A stretch of 64,000 bases of DNA from Drosophila pseudoobscura (taxonomy: Eukaryota; Arthropoda; Insecta; Diptera; Drosophilidae). Shown piece after piece: positions 11,236 through 22,889 of the stretch. Both the position numbers and the translations under genes were made by a program. Position 1 is the stretch's first letter; each line of letters starts with the position of its first letter. The stretch is taken from positions 8,383,001 through 8,447,000 of the forward strand of contig NC_046681.1 of NCBI RefSeq assembly GCF_009870125.1. Reading direction: 5' to 3'. The notes under the pieces are model-generated. The model was not told where the DNA came from, made no database searches, and saw only the letters and a program-made list of their open reading frames with translations.

Positions 11236-11310
11236 AAACCGAATTGAGATCTAGATCCAAAACCAAATGTGAATCTAGATCCAAAACCAAGTATATGGAT
11301 CTATGTTCGC
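11221..11310. repeat. TAGATCC-type minisatellite
   Basis: Degenerate repeats of GGATCTAGATCC with AAAACCAAATATAT spacers. Similar tracts lie at 19915-20000, 22768-22860 and 31137-31222, always between an alpha fragment and a BEL/Pao-like fragment. Smaller pieces interrupt alpha itself. The tract marks a recurrent junction in the array. Confidence 0.7.
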
Positions 11311-11984
11311 ATTTGGAAATATCATGCCTCTGCCATTTATGGGTCTAAAATGTTTTAGTTCTGAATAAAAGTCTGCCTGGTACAAAAAGAGCTCGCCCGA
11401 AAAAATCAATTTTTTGTAGGAATGTTTATCCTCTAGACAGGGACAGGTCTTGGGCACATATCCAGCCATATATCTCCCCCAACGTCGGCCCAAGTAACCG
11501 GGAATGGAGTTTTTGGCCGGCTGACAGCGACTGGACCAGGTTAAGTAAAGTAGTGGGCATTGGTATGGTATGTCGATGCCGTTGCGTTTACTCAGGATCG
11601 CGGTCAACGGTGGAGTCAGTCCAGAAGCATCTTTAAACATTTCAGTATCCATGTGAAGATCTTTTCGGACTCGGTTGGCACCTAGACTGCAGTACTCAGT
11701 TCTGGCCGTGGTAGTGATTGCGCGTACGTACACTGTTGTGCCACAGGCACGATCTGAGGCATCTACTAACGTGTGTAGTTCTTGGGTACTGTAGATCCGC
11801 ACTGAGGCTGATGACTGGCCAGGAAATCCACCATCCGTTGCCATCCGTGGGGAACTGCAGCAGACACAGCAGGTCTGCGCTGTATAGACTCTGGATATGT
11901 TAGGTTGGTTCTGCAGATTGTAGAGGACGCATGGAAGTACACACCCCAGTTCGAAGACCAACAAGGCATTGTGCGCAGACAAGA
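11311..11984 (-). mobile_element. BEL/Pao-like pol fragment, unit 1 left
   Basis: The minus-strand frame contains ELHTLVDASDRACGTTVYVR, which resembles the RNase H-region segment of BEL/Pao (roo-type) polyproteins (consensus ELH.F.DAS..AY...VY.R). In another frame a FWTDSTV-like motif follows, as expected in that family. Frame changes and stops separate the motifs, so it is a relic. The leftward part (GRRWGRYMAGYVPKTCPCLE and beyond) matches nothing I know. An inverted copy lies at 19291-19915. Confidence 0.5.
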
Positions 11985-14900
11985 CATGAAATTGCTTCCT
12001 GGGAACTGAATATATAATTTGGGTTCGAATATGCAACAGATTTTAGTCTGCTCAACAGAACTCCATGTCGGTCAACCCCCTCAGTTTCTAACGAAATAAA
12101 ACAATTGTCAGACGAGCTTTCAACGAGCTGTCAATGCAGCTGTCGGGTTGGAGGAATGTCCTGGAACAAGGCATGATTCTATGTGGCTTCTAATTCTGAT
12201 TCTCTATATATATTTCCCTATTTATTTTTGAACTTTCTGCCTAGAGTCTCACACAGTGTGGGAGAACGAGAAGTATACCCCGTCCTGGGTAAATATGGAA
12301 ATCCTGCATCGCAGTAGTGAAATATTTCGCCTATCCGCAAACGTTTACTCTGCAGTATAATGGATGCCAAAAAATTCCATTTTGGTTAGTTTTGCGGTTT
12401 CTCTTTGTTGGCACATACATAAATATTTATGAAGGAGCTTAGATGGAAATCAAATGCGACACAATTGTATTTGCATAATGGATTTTTTATTGAATTAGGT
12501 GTGCTGGCACAAAACATTTGTCGCATAAGTACCCTAAATGTCTATACACCTTTTCCGGATAATTTTCCATGCCGTGGAGCAGCTGCTCGGTGTGCACTTT
12601 CCATCGCCACAAAACCCCTCATATAAATTAGAAAATTTCAACTGCTCGGCCATCAATCAGCAGCGAGTCTTTCTTAGTTCCAAGTCTTAGTTTTCCCATT
12701 GGGTGGGTGGGTAGCTTTTATAATTAGCTTCGGGGGTGGCCAAGATGTGTAATTTTCCTTAGATTTGATGTGAAGAGTGCCAAGATCTAATGAAATCAGA
12801 GTAAGCGCACAGCTCTCTAATCAAGCATATAAATTAAGGATAAACTTTCCTGACTTTCTGATATAAAATGTTGCAACTGGAACTTTCCCAGTTGGACTGC
12901 CAATTAGCCCTGGCCTCTGCTAATCATTCCTTTGAAGTGGCTTTCTGAATGAAATCAGTCATATGACCTGGCTGCCACACAAAACGAAGCAGCCACCCAA
13001 TCCTTTGCCCCAGCAGAGTGCCGCGGATACCTCATACATATTGATATAAGTTAACGACTGGCAACTAGTGTCCATATGTGATTAGTAATTCAGTTTGATT
13101 GATTCCTTTTCACGCTTTAAATGCTTTCAGCAGCCGGAAACAGGAAACTCCAGAGAGTCTATCCTCGTCGCAATTAATCTCGGAATTTTACAGTAAAATG
13201 TTTTACTTCTGGCAGGAAATTGGAATACATTATCCCCATCAACGCAGCGACTCCCCTGAGGCGTGGGAGTACGTGGGCTTGGTTTTAATTTTCCCCTTAA
13301 ATGGTATCCATATTCCTTGGGATACTAGACTGTGGCTGAAATGCATTCATTTTCACAGGAAGCATAAGAGAGGATCCACAGCAACTCCTCTTTTTCATCC
13401 GCAATGCCGGAAATTAATTTCCCTTGAAATGGAAATTAAATCAAAACAAGTCAATAATAAGTTGGCAAGACATTCACAGATTTAAGAGCAAATCTCCGCC
13501 ACACAGCGGTTCTTGTTCTTTGCAGGCGGAAAATTATATGGGATTGAGCCTAGAGTGCGCCTTTGAAATAAACCACAAAATCCAGCACAAAAACACCACG
13601 CTAAAATATTTTTTTATGGGAATCACCATTTTTTTTCGGAAGTTTTAGTTTTCTAGCGATTGTTGAAATTACAGTTACTCTGGCGAATATTTGCGAATTG
13701 CAAGAATTACAAATTGTTCACAGATTTTAAGCTCTAATATAATTTTGTATAATTTTTATACATAAGCAGCTTAAAAATACTATTATCTTTTTAATTATGG
13801 TCAACATCATCAAACGTCATCATCAATTTTAATGAAATCTTCTTGGTATTTCATTCAGGCATCTCTTGTGCATTTTAGACTGTAGGGAGTTTTTTTGGGA
13901 GAAAATTGGAGCTGCTTGAAAGTTTTGTCCAGCATAGAAAAGAAAAAAGGAAAAGCTCTGAGAGAGCAGGCATCCCTTTAGTTGTCCAGTAATGAAACCA
14001 CGTTGAAAGAGTAACCGGCAACAGCCACACTGGCAGCATCTACTAATTGACACTGTCTTGTGGTGTTTAAAATGCGAATTAGTTCACTGCACAGAAAAAT
14101 TCTGATTGCATTGCTCATACGAGTCGCTTGACAGACGCGCTCCCCTCCTGATTGAATGTGAAGATTGCAGTCATTTGTCATAAAGTTACAGACTTTAAAA
14201 AAGTCTTACGATTAGGATACATTTTAGTTGAAGGTTCAGCAGGGTGTGTATCTTAGTCAAGTGCAATGCAAACTAATTTTGTGTAAAGTTAAGTAAATAA
14301 TACAAGAAGAAATTGCATTGTCTAATGTTTCTCCTCAGGTATTTACTATGCTTTTTTAGCAACCGTAAACAAAAGTCAGGGTCTGAACCTCCTGGCATCG
14401 TTTGTGGTCTTGAGAATAACAATTTGTAGTTTGCAATTTTTCAAGAGAATACATAAAGTTTGATAGAATAAAATGTACAGGTATTCCCAGTCATTCCTAT
14501 AATGTGTGCCTTTAATTAAAAATTATGTTTCTTTCTGCAAGAATGAGTTCCTTTAGCTCTTTCGTTTCATTTGCCATCATGAAACGTTAAGTCCAGAGAG
14601 AAATGCACGTCTTCGCCATAATTGATTGAAGCTGCAAGCAAAGCGAATAATCTTTTCCATTTCTGACTCATCGGCAACTCAATTGTCAGTCGTTAATGCG
14701 ATCGCCATTTGCTCATATTTATTTATTGCATACTCGGACATTAATATTTGATTATATTTTTAATGCTGTACCATGCCAGAGTTGATAAAGCGCGATGTGC
14801 GGAGGGAAATTTCCAATCAAACATGAGTTTAATACCCATCATCATTAATATCTTTGGCCCCCATCAGACTTATGATTGAGTTGTTAAATTGGGTAGTAAA

Positions 14901-17900
14901 TTAGCTAGAGCTAAAAAAGATTCTTGTTAGGGTGAACATTGTCGTTAAACTCGTCATTCTTTATTGAAACTTCTAAGAGATCGAAAACCATTCGAAGGTC
15001 CTGCACTTTTATTCCATCTCTGAAGAAATTCAGACATAAATTCCGACCAGCTGCGCTCGAGGAGGACACAAGCACAAGTCCCTCTTCAGCCCATCCCCAA
15101 AACCCATAACAGACCATTACACTGCGAAAGCTGTTTGCCGTCCGCATTGCGGTTCCCAGACCTGTTTGTACAATTGCATTATACACTAGATAATATTTAT
15201 TACATTTTTGTTTACCTCCGCCACACAGGTGTGAAGTTTAATAAATTTAATGCCGTCTTTTGCCTACTGTGCGGGATTTATTCGCTCTTTAAGAATTTAT
15301 GCGGCCATAATAATTTACTACAATAGAAAGTATTTCAACAAAAGCTTTTTAGATAAGATGTTATCGTTGTGGCAGCTTCAAAGACAGGTGCCTTATCTGC
15401 TTAGCCCTCAATAGCCTGGAAATTTATCCACTTAAACTCTAGCCATGGCCGTCGACAACGTGGCGTATTTGCAACGTCATGCATCCTGCTGTTTGCTTTG
15501 TAGCCCCCGATTAACTGCTGTTTTCCACACATCTATATACTTATTAAAATATTTTCAGGCTTCTATTGCACCACACCTAATGATGCAGAAATGTAAAACA
15601 GCTGTTTCCGTGATCCCCAAGTCAGATCCAGTCAGGTTTCCAACCCATTTCCCGTCTCATGTGGAGACGAAAAGAGAGAAATAACCGTATAGGGGTTTTG
15701 TTATGCTGCGTGACGAAAGAGTATTTTTTTACATCTCAAACGTGATTGGAAACCGAAAACTGTATAATAAGTATGTATCCATGCTGACATAAAACTATCA
15801 TTGCTTGACCAAGGATATACATAGAGATCCCGCCAAAGGCTACTGTGAAGAAATGCTCAAAGCATCCTCTAACAGCGCGGATAATATTTCAATTGTTTTC
15901 ATTCATGGAAATGAAAAGCAACCAATGTAACAATATACGTAAAGTTTTCCCCTATATATACATATATATATTTATTTATATTTACTGTTTAAGACATCCT
16001 TTGACGCCGTTGCTCAATTTTCAGTTATTTTGTCAGCGCGAACTTCTCCGACGAATTTCTCCGGCTGCGCTACCACAATCCAGATTGATTGTAAAGATTT
16101 TTTGGCATTGCTTTTGCACCTCCTGGCAGTATGCGAAAATTGCAACTCGCTCACGTGAAATCCCTCTCCGGGTAGGGCAGCATCTCCTGTCAAAACTTGT
16201 GCAGTCATGCAGGGAATTTCCCTGAAAGTGGAAGCGCCTTTCTCCAGAAAGCAGATGAGTACCAAAACATTTCACAGAAACTTTCAAGCACAGCAGGGTT
16301 GCCGAAGTCTCAGACCTGAAGCTCCTTCACGTACTGCATCCCGCTGTTTATCTGCCAATAAATTTCGAAAAAAGGTCTTCCATACCTGTGCTCAAAAACT
16401 AATCAAAAATTTGAATTTAACTTATTATAAGGTAGACGAAACGACCTTTTTGGTAATTTTGAAGCCTATGAAGTCAATCCTGTATATTATAGCCAATAAT
16501 GCGAGAACAAGGAAACATTCAGGACTGTGATTGATTTCCGCCCTGCTCGTTGAGCTTTTGAAAGGAAAGCAAAAATTATGCCAATATATGCGTTCACTTT
16601 GGCAAATCAAATTACAACAAATGGGCTTAAGTCTACACACATATAAAAGAAAAATGGAATCCCATATGTGCATGCTAGATTTCGTTTTTTCTGACAAATT
16701 TGACAACAAAAAGATGAAGGTAAGTAAAAGCCTAAGGCATCTTCTGTGTTGCAGACATCTGCTTCCGAACGCTGTCTGTCTATAAGTATGATCAATCTGT
16801 TTGCTCTTTATGTATTTCAATAATTCAATGAATTTTTCAAGCCTACTAAACTACTGAATAAACCTTCCTTACTTGCTCCCCTATTCAACTGGCGTGAACT
16901 TTCGTGGCCTGAATAATTATTTAAATTATCATTTTCCATTTTTCTCCTCCCGTCAGCTGCAACTCTTTGGATTAGTGTTTATCCGCGTTCATTAACCAAA
17001 TGAACGTCTTATACCAGCTGCTGCGTGGATATAATAAATTAGAAAACTTAATAATGTCCATCTTCCCGGAAAATTTTTTCTGCCCTTGCCCTTTAAGCGC
17101 AGACAGAGTCTTCAAATAAAATGACGCCTCATGGAGCGGAAAGAATGAATAATGAATGCATTCCAAGTGAAGCTCAAATAGAACACTATCTGAATGGATG
17201 CGTCCTGGACGGGCACTGGGATGGCGAATGGAGGCCAAAGTAAATGAGTGAACAGTTGACTGATTCCATAGTAAATGAAACACGTAGCACATAGGCCGTG
17301 GCCTTTTTAAATCGCATTCAGAATATCCTTGGCCCCTGCTAAATGCAAAACTGTTGATGCAAAAAATGAGATAATCCAGTGAGATGGACCAATTTAAGAG
17401 GAACTATTAAAGGGGCCACAATATTCTCTGAAGGGGCTAAGAAGTTGTACGTTCCAATAGAATTTACCACCAGCCCAACAACGCCCACCACGTTAGGTTG
17501 CCAAAAGTGTTTGACATCTTTTTGCACTCCTCCTAAAGTGCTCATACGCAGTGTGGGCCAATAAGTGGGGCGTCTCCTCACATTTGGCACATGTCTGACA
17601 CTTTCATTAGCGATGACTCGATTCTGGCAAGTTAGAAAATCCCCAGCGGGGGACCAAAGGGGTTCTGGCAAATTTTCCCCAGTCATTGTAGGTAGGGAAT
17701 GGCATAGATTGCTATAGATGTGCATCCCTCCTGAATTTTTCACTTAATACAGAAAATATAAAATCTCAATTCCCTGGCATGAAATGTACCAATCCTAACT
17801 CGGCGGCAATTGGTTCCAGGCTTCTGGTCCGTTGTTCAATGATGGAAGCCACTCAAATTTCGACGTGCAATTAATGCATCTCAGCTCCCAGAAGGACGCT

Positions 17901-19290
17901 ACCTCAACATGTCCGTGTCAATGCTTCGGGCCCTGGGATAAATCTCTTCGCACGTTCTATCTAGCTGTCTAGACCGACTCCATCACCGCCTGCACAGCAC
18001 CGTACCAGAGTACCCATCCACAAGCAAAAGTTAAAAACTTTGCAGCAACAGTTCCATGCCTTCCATTAGCATGCAAATTTGAAAATTTATCAGGTGGTGG
18101 TCGGCGGTCTCACCGAGGGTCCCAGTTCTAGTCCAGGTCCTCGTCTTGGTTCTATTTTGCGGCAGTACCGCAGCTGGTAGAAGCTTTACTGACTGCCAGA
18201 GCTCGCATGACGAAGTTTGTCGCACAAATTATACACAGATAGGAATCGAGGAGAGCTGGCAAAATCTCCAGAAGGAGATGTTAGCAACTGCCTTGGTTGG
18301 ACGGGTTGGTAACGGCACCATATGCTATGGGAAAGCAATATATTTATCGCCATGACCTCAAAAATATGTTAAAGTGCAAAGTCGTCCATGGCAGATGGCT
18401 CTGTAAATAGTTGCAATAGTTCAATTAAGTTGGGGGAGTTCGAATGAATTGACCTCTCTCTTTTAGTAGGGGATATTTGAGAAATTCACAATTAAAATTT
18501 TACAAATAGGGTTGGCTTCCTCTTAACTTTGAAACCATTTTATTAGCTCTACTTTCCACAAACAAACTCAGTTAGTCCTTCTCCCTGAAGAGTTAACAGG
18601 CGAACAGCACAGAAACAAAAGGAATATATCCTTGGCCAATCTTGGCCAAAAGAGTCTAACAAACCAAACCAAACAAAACCAAAACCAAAACCCAGAAAGC
18701 GGTTGAGTTTTTGCTTTTTTGGCAGAGATTTCTCTGGTCTGGGATTTGTTGGTGTTTCTTTTGCTTTTCAGGTTTGTTCGCAGTCTGGTGTGGCATTTCC
18801 AGCTGGAAAATTTCAAAGAAAATTAAAGTTTGGTTATTTGCTGTCGAAATGAAATAGCTGCAGGGCAATTATTGTTTGACTTCCAATTAAAAAAAAGTAC
18901 ATTGAACCCTTCAATGATAGGTCTTCATCAATTGAATATTTCCATGAGCTAATCTGTCGGATCAAATTCTTATAGCCAATTATTAATCATTGTTCGCTTT
19001 TTGCACTGCCACGAGCAATTTGAGGTGAAGAAATCGAATGAATTTTCGCCTTATCAGATATATCCGATGAACACGTGAGCCGCATGGAAATCGGTAACAG
19101 AAAAACAACCAATTGACCTTGTTGACCTCCATATTTTAATTTAAAATTATCACAGTTAAATTATGGATTTAATATATTAGCATTTACGTTCAGAAACCAA
19201 CTTTTTTCGTAAATTAAATGACATCCCGCCAACGTGAATGAAAATACATTTAATCCCCATCTTTTTCGTACCCTCATCTCTCATTGGCAT
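11985..19290. other. Unit 1 core: 7.3 kb without a recognised gene
   Basis: This is non-repetitive, intron-like sequence duplicated in unit 2 (23580-30512). It sits between inverted BEL/Pao-like fragments. Open frames are short. The only stretch with a protein-like look is at 18110-18270: a hydrophobic run VLVQVLVLVLFCGSTAAG, then FTDCQSSHDEVCRTNYTQIG, which is also open in unit 2. There is no tRNA or rRNA. Confidence 0.6.
17380..17783. other. 404-bp segment present only in unit 1
   Basis: Unit 2 reads ATAATCCAGATGTACCAATCC across the site (about 28973), while unit 1 has 404 bp between ATAATCCAG and ATGTACCAATCC. There are no clear terminal repeats or target duplication. A deletion in unit 2 is therefore as likely as an insertion in unit 1. 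Confidence 0.8.
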
Positions 19291-19915
19291 CATTGGGGTG
19301 TGTACTTCCATCCGTCCACTACAATCTGCAGAACCAACCTAACATGGGATCCAGAGTCTGTACAGCGCAGACCTGCTCTGTCTGCTGCAGTTCCCCACGG
19401 ATGGTAACGGATGGTGGATTTACTGGCCAGTCATCAGCCTCAGTGCGGATCTACAGTACCCAGCAGGCACAACAGTGTACGTACTGCAGTCTAGGGGCCA
19501 ACCGAGTCCAAAAAGATCTTCACATGGATACTGAAATGGTTTAAAGATGCTTCTGGACTGACTCCACCGTTGACCGCGATCCTGAGTAAACGCAACGGCA
19601 TCGACATACCATACCAATGCCCACTACTTTAGTTAACCTGGTCCAGTCGCTGTCAGCCGGCCAAAAACTCCATTCCCGGTTACTTGGGCCGACGTTGGGG
19701 GAGATATATGGCTGGATATGTGCCCAAGACCTGTCCCTGTCTAGAGGATAAACATTCCTACAAAAAATTGATTTTTTCGGGCGAGCTCTTTTTGTACCAG
19801 GCAGACTTTTATTCAGAACTTAAACATTTTAAACCCATAAATGGCAGAGGCATGACATTTCCAAATACAAGAAACAAGAAACAAAAAAATAATCAGTGGG
19901 TGGGATTAAATCAGG
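19291..19915 (+). mobile_element. BEL/Pao-like pol fragment, unit 1 right (inverted)
   Basis: Near-exact reverse complement of 11311-11950, including CSLGANRV, KDLHMDTEMV and the GRRWGRYMAGYVPKTCPCLE stretch. It lacks about 50 nt around the ELHTLVDAS motif that the left copy has (the text runs STQ directly to QAQQC). Together the two fragments form inverted repeats around the unit core. Confidence 0.5.
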
Positions 19916-19999
19916 ATCGAGATCCAAAAGCGAACATGGATCTAGATCCATATATTTGGTTTTGGATCTAGATCTTAATTCGGTTTGGAATCTAGATCC

Positions 20000-20165
20000 A
20001 CTCCGTCACGTACTGATTCTGAAGAAGTACTGTCGCCGCGAATCCAGCCTCGATCCCTGCCAGGAAAAAGCACTAGATGATTTGTGGCTTTGTGCCTCTT
20101 TCCTTTATCTTGCCTCTGAGCTCCTCTCGCATCTCGTCGCGTAGCTTGGGAATCAGCTCCATATG
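20000..20165 (-). pseudogene. Alpha-family 3' fragment, unit 1 right end
   Basis: On the minus strand it reads IPKLRDEMREE, KIKERGTKPQII, TAG, then FFLAGIEAGFAATVLLQNQY. It is the inverted partner of the alpha 3' half at 11060-11230 and extends the inverted repeat that flanks the unit core. A related beta fragment starts a few tens of bases away on the plus strand. Confidence 0.55.
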
Positions 20166-20258
20166 GATAGATCCAGAACCGAATATGGATCTAGCTGATA
20201 CCCAAGTTGCGCCACGAAATACGAGACCAGCTCAAAGGAGAGAAAGGAATGAGGCTTA

Positions 20259-20375
20259 AAGCCGCAGATCATCTTTTGCTTTTCCGTGACTGCGATCGTG
20301 ATTGGACTCGCAGAAAAAGTACTCATGCAGAATGAATACGTGGCGGAAGGGCGCAAGGATCCACTAAATGGCTGA
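20259..20375 (+). pseudogene. Beta-family 3' end, unit 1
   Basis: The frame KPQIIFCFSVTAIVIGLAEK, then VLMQNEYVAEGRKDPLNG and TGA, is followed by AATAAAAAATAAA. Upstream, in a shifted frame, IPKLRHEIRDQLKGEKG aligns with alpha IPKLRDEMREELKVKIKERG, so alpha and beta are paralogues. The hydrophobic segment is about 17 residues. The frameshift makes this a relic unless an intron removes it. Confidence 0.55.
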
Positions 20376-20584
20376 GAAACATATTTTGGAATAAAAAATA
20401 AATGATCAAGAATGAAGAATAAAGGCGTTCTGAACGCCCGACGACTGATTGCCCGGATCGGATCATGGATGGATCCTCGGCAAGCAGTTACGACAGCGCC
20501 GCGGCGCTTGGCGGAGACCCAAGGATCTGAAAAAATAATCATGAGCTTAGACTTGAACGGGGACCTTGTCTAGCACTGACTTAC

Positions 20585-21100
20585 GAGTGAATCATTTGAA
20601 TGTTGGTGTTATTCTGCTCCATCTTGGTGAGGCAGGTTGACGTTGCGCAAAGGCGAGGCACAGATATTGCTGACGATTTACCTCGTTCTCGTTCTTCAGG
20701 GTCTTTCTGTCCAGATTCTGCAACTGAAGCTCAACTCGCTTCATCTCCTTGACCAGAGCCTTCTGCTCCGGACTGTCCGGCAATATTTCCGCCTTCAGCT
20801 GGGTGTCCATCTCCTTCTAGAGCGACCCTACAGCTCGATTTGGTGGCACAGGATGCCGCCCGCACGACTGGCGATCGGCATCATCAAGATTGGGCATCTG
20901 CTTTGTCTGCTGGTCAGCGGTGGTGGCGTCGCCGAACGACACCGCATTGGGGGTGCTAAAGGCCCCACAGCAGGCACTTCATCCTTGCTATCAAAGTCAA
21001 CCGCAAACGACTTTAGCTCTTCCTCCTTCACGGGCGGCATCTGTTTGGCCGTCTGGGCCGGCTCCAGCTTTAGAGGGAAAATTGCTGCAGCCGACGGAGC
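20585..21100 (-). pseudogene. Gamma-family exon, unit 1
   Basis: Acceptor TTTTCCGATCAG lies just upstream of 21100 and a GTAAGT donor at 20584-20579. It encodes PSAAAIFPLKLEPAQTAKQM, KEEELKSFAVDFDSKDEVP, the common frameshift, NAVSFGDATTADQQTKQMPN, a TAG, then EMDTQLKAEILPDSPEQKAL and VKEMKRVELQLQNLDRKTLK. About 24 nt absent from the other copies follow (reading VNRQQYLC), then TKMEQNNTNIQMIHS in another frame. The shared frameshift implies an already broken ancestor. Confidence 0.6.
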
Positions 21101-21134
21101 CTGATCGGAAAACGATTTTCAATTACAAATAAAC

Positions 21135-21431
21135 TCAAATATCAATTAATTGTTCCAGCACTTGCCGTAGAATGTTGCGGCGCTTATTGTATATTATTTT
21201 CCGTTTAGTTGCTTGAATTTTGTGGACGGTTCCGTCGCGAGTGACTTGCAATTTTGGAAGCAGCTCCCCGCTGCCCGACGGCTCTATCGATGCCTTTGCG
21301 GCCACGGACTCGAGACTCAATTTGATCGCCTTGGGGGGCCCCCAAGGGGCCCTCTTCCTTTGGGGAGTCCACACAACAAAGTTCTCGGGCGTGTCTTTAT
21401 GCGAAATGGTGCAAACGATACGAACTCTCAA
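21135..21431 (-). pseudogene. Delta-family exon, unit 1
   Basis: An uninterrupted frame of about 99 codons: RVRIVCTISHKDTPENFVVW, TPQRKRAPWGPPKAIKLSLE, then the basic tail KIQATKRKIIYNKRRNILRQ and LIDI plus stop. No ATG precedes it. This is the cleanest of the four copies. It is either an internal exon or a relic. Confidence 0.5.
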
Positions 21432-22355
21432 TTTTTCAAGGGCCGAGACAGATAGCCGAGGGCTGGTTGCAGCTTTTCACAATCGATATTGACACAGTTT
21501 TTGCCTATCGATGTTTAAGATTTTAAGATTCTCCAGAGCTCGAAAATAGATCAAACTATTCAAAATTGATATTTTTGGCAATGTTATTGTACGTTTACAT
21601 ATAACGAAAAATATTTCGGCCTGTGTATTTTTCTAAAAAAATATATATCTGACCGATACGATAGTTTGTACAGATCTAACAAAACTATTATGAAGTCACA
21701 ACCAATCGATTGAAGATTTTACAAAATCCAGCTGTTAGGCCGCCTCTGACATCCGCCATTTAAATTTTTTGTTGTATGACGTCATGAGGTGACTCTGCAA
21801 AAACGTATGCGCATTTCAGATGCAATTACCAGGAAAATAAGACCCACGCGGCCGATGTAAAGACGCTTGAAATGGAAAATTCGTGATCATTCAATGTGTT
21901 TTTCCTTTGTTTCTTTCGATTGAGGAAAGTTTTCATAATATTTAATAAACAAGCATATTCTTCCCACCAAATGGACACTCTCAAACTCGAAAACAATCTA
22001 AGAGAATATAAATAAATAAATATTTCTGTTTAAATACCTGGAAATCGGTCTATTGACTTTTACACATTTTGTGTGAATTAAAAACTCATTTAAGCCTCAC
22101 TCAAACCCGATTTCACACCAAAATAAAACGGAAAGTGCAATTAGCGAGGGAATTGAGGTAATTACAGGTGGAAGGATAAGGAAACGAAAAGCAGTAAATG
22201 GAAACTTAATTAGCGCATCGTAAAGAAAATCCAGAAGGATACAAATGTGACTTCAGTTTACTCTCCAAATGAGTCAGGGAATTCCATTAAAATGGGATTA
22301 ATAAATATTGATTATCAACATCGATTGTCAACATTAAAAAATCAGGAGGAAAAAA

Positions 22356-22780
22356 ATGCAGTCGATAGCAGCTTTTATGAAGCAACTGGTGTACAGAAGA
22401 AAAAACCAGAGAATCTCTGGGAGTGACGCGGAAGCGCCGAGGACAATGTTGGACATCGACGACGATAAAGACGGTTTGACGCTGGGTTTCTTCCAGGCGC
22501 TTTGGCGTGACGGAAATGACATTTCCATGGCGGTGATACGAGGCGACGACATCGCCATCGACATCGGGTATCAGCTAGATCCATATTCGGTTTTGGATCT
22601 ATCCATATGGAGCTGATTCCCAAGCTACGCGACGAGATGCGAGAGGAGCTCAAAGTCAAGATAAAGGAAAGAGGAACAAAGCCACAAATCATCTAGTGCT
22701 TTTTCCTGGCAGGGATCGAGGCTGGATTCGCGGCGACAGTACTTCTTCAGAATCAGTACGTGACGGAAGTGGATCTAGAT
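22356..22780 (+). pseudogene. Alpha-family gene, unit 2 (most intact copy)
   Basis: The ATG at 22356 opens an 86-codon frame: MQSIAAFMKQLVYRRKNQRI, an acidic DIDDDKDG turn, GFFQALWRDGNDISMAVIRG, DDIAIDIG. It then runs into TAGATCC minisatellite sequence and stops at 22616. In a second frame from 22607, MELIPKLRDEMREELKVKIK, ERGTKPQII and TAG is followed by the hydrophobic FFLAGIEAGFAATVLLQNQY. Without the minisatellite insertion and the TAG, the family would be a protein of about 140 residues with one C-terminal membrane segment. I do not recognise it. Confidence 0.5.
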
Positions 22781-22889
22781 TCCAAACCGAATTAAGATCT
22801 AGATCCAAAACCAAATATATGGATCTAGATCCATGTTCGCTTTTTGATCTAGATCCTGATTTAATCCCACCCACTGATTATTTTTTTGT

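Larger units (their letters stand above)
10265..21804 (+). repeat. Tandem duplication, unit 1 (about 11.5 kb)
   Basis: Unit 1 is collinear with unit 2 (21805-32971) over its whole length. Matching landmarks lie 11.1-11.6 kb apart: the alpha gene 10818/22356, BEL/Pao-like fragments 11311/22890, the CACACAGCGGTTCTTG stretch 13501/25081, 19291/30513, beta 20259/31481, delta 21135/32304. The unit ends at TGACTCTGCAAAAAC, a boundary shared with the first partial copy (10264) and with the array end (32971). Differences are substitutions plus indels. Confidence 0.9.

Noticed and set aside
20153-20542. 129-codon minus-strand frames at 20153-20542 and 31375-31764
   Set aside because: Antisense to the beta tail, which has a stop and poly(A) signals on the plus strand; no domain.
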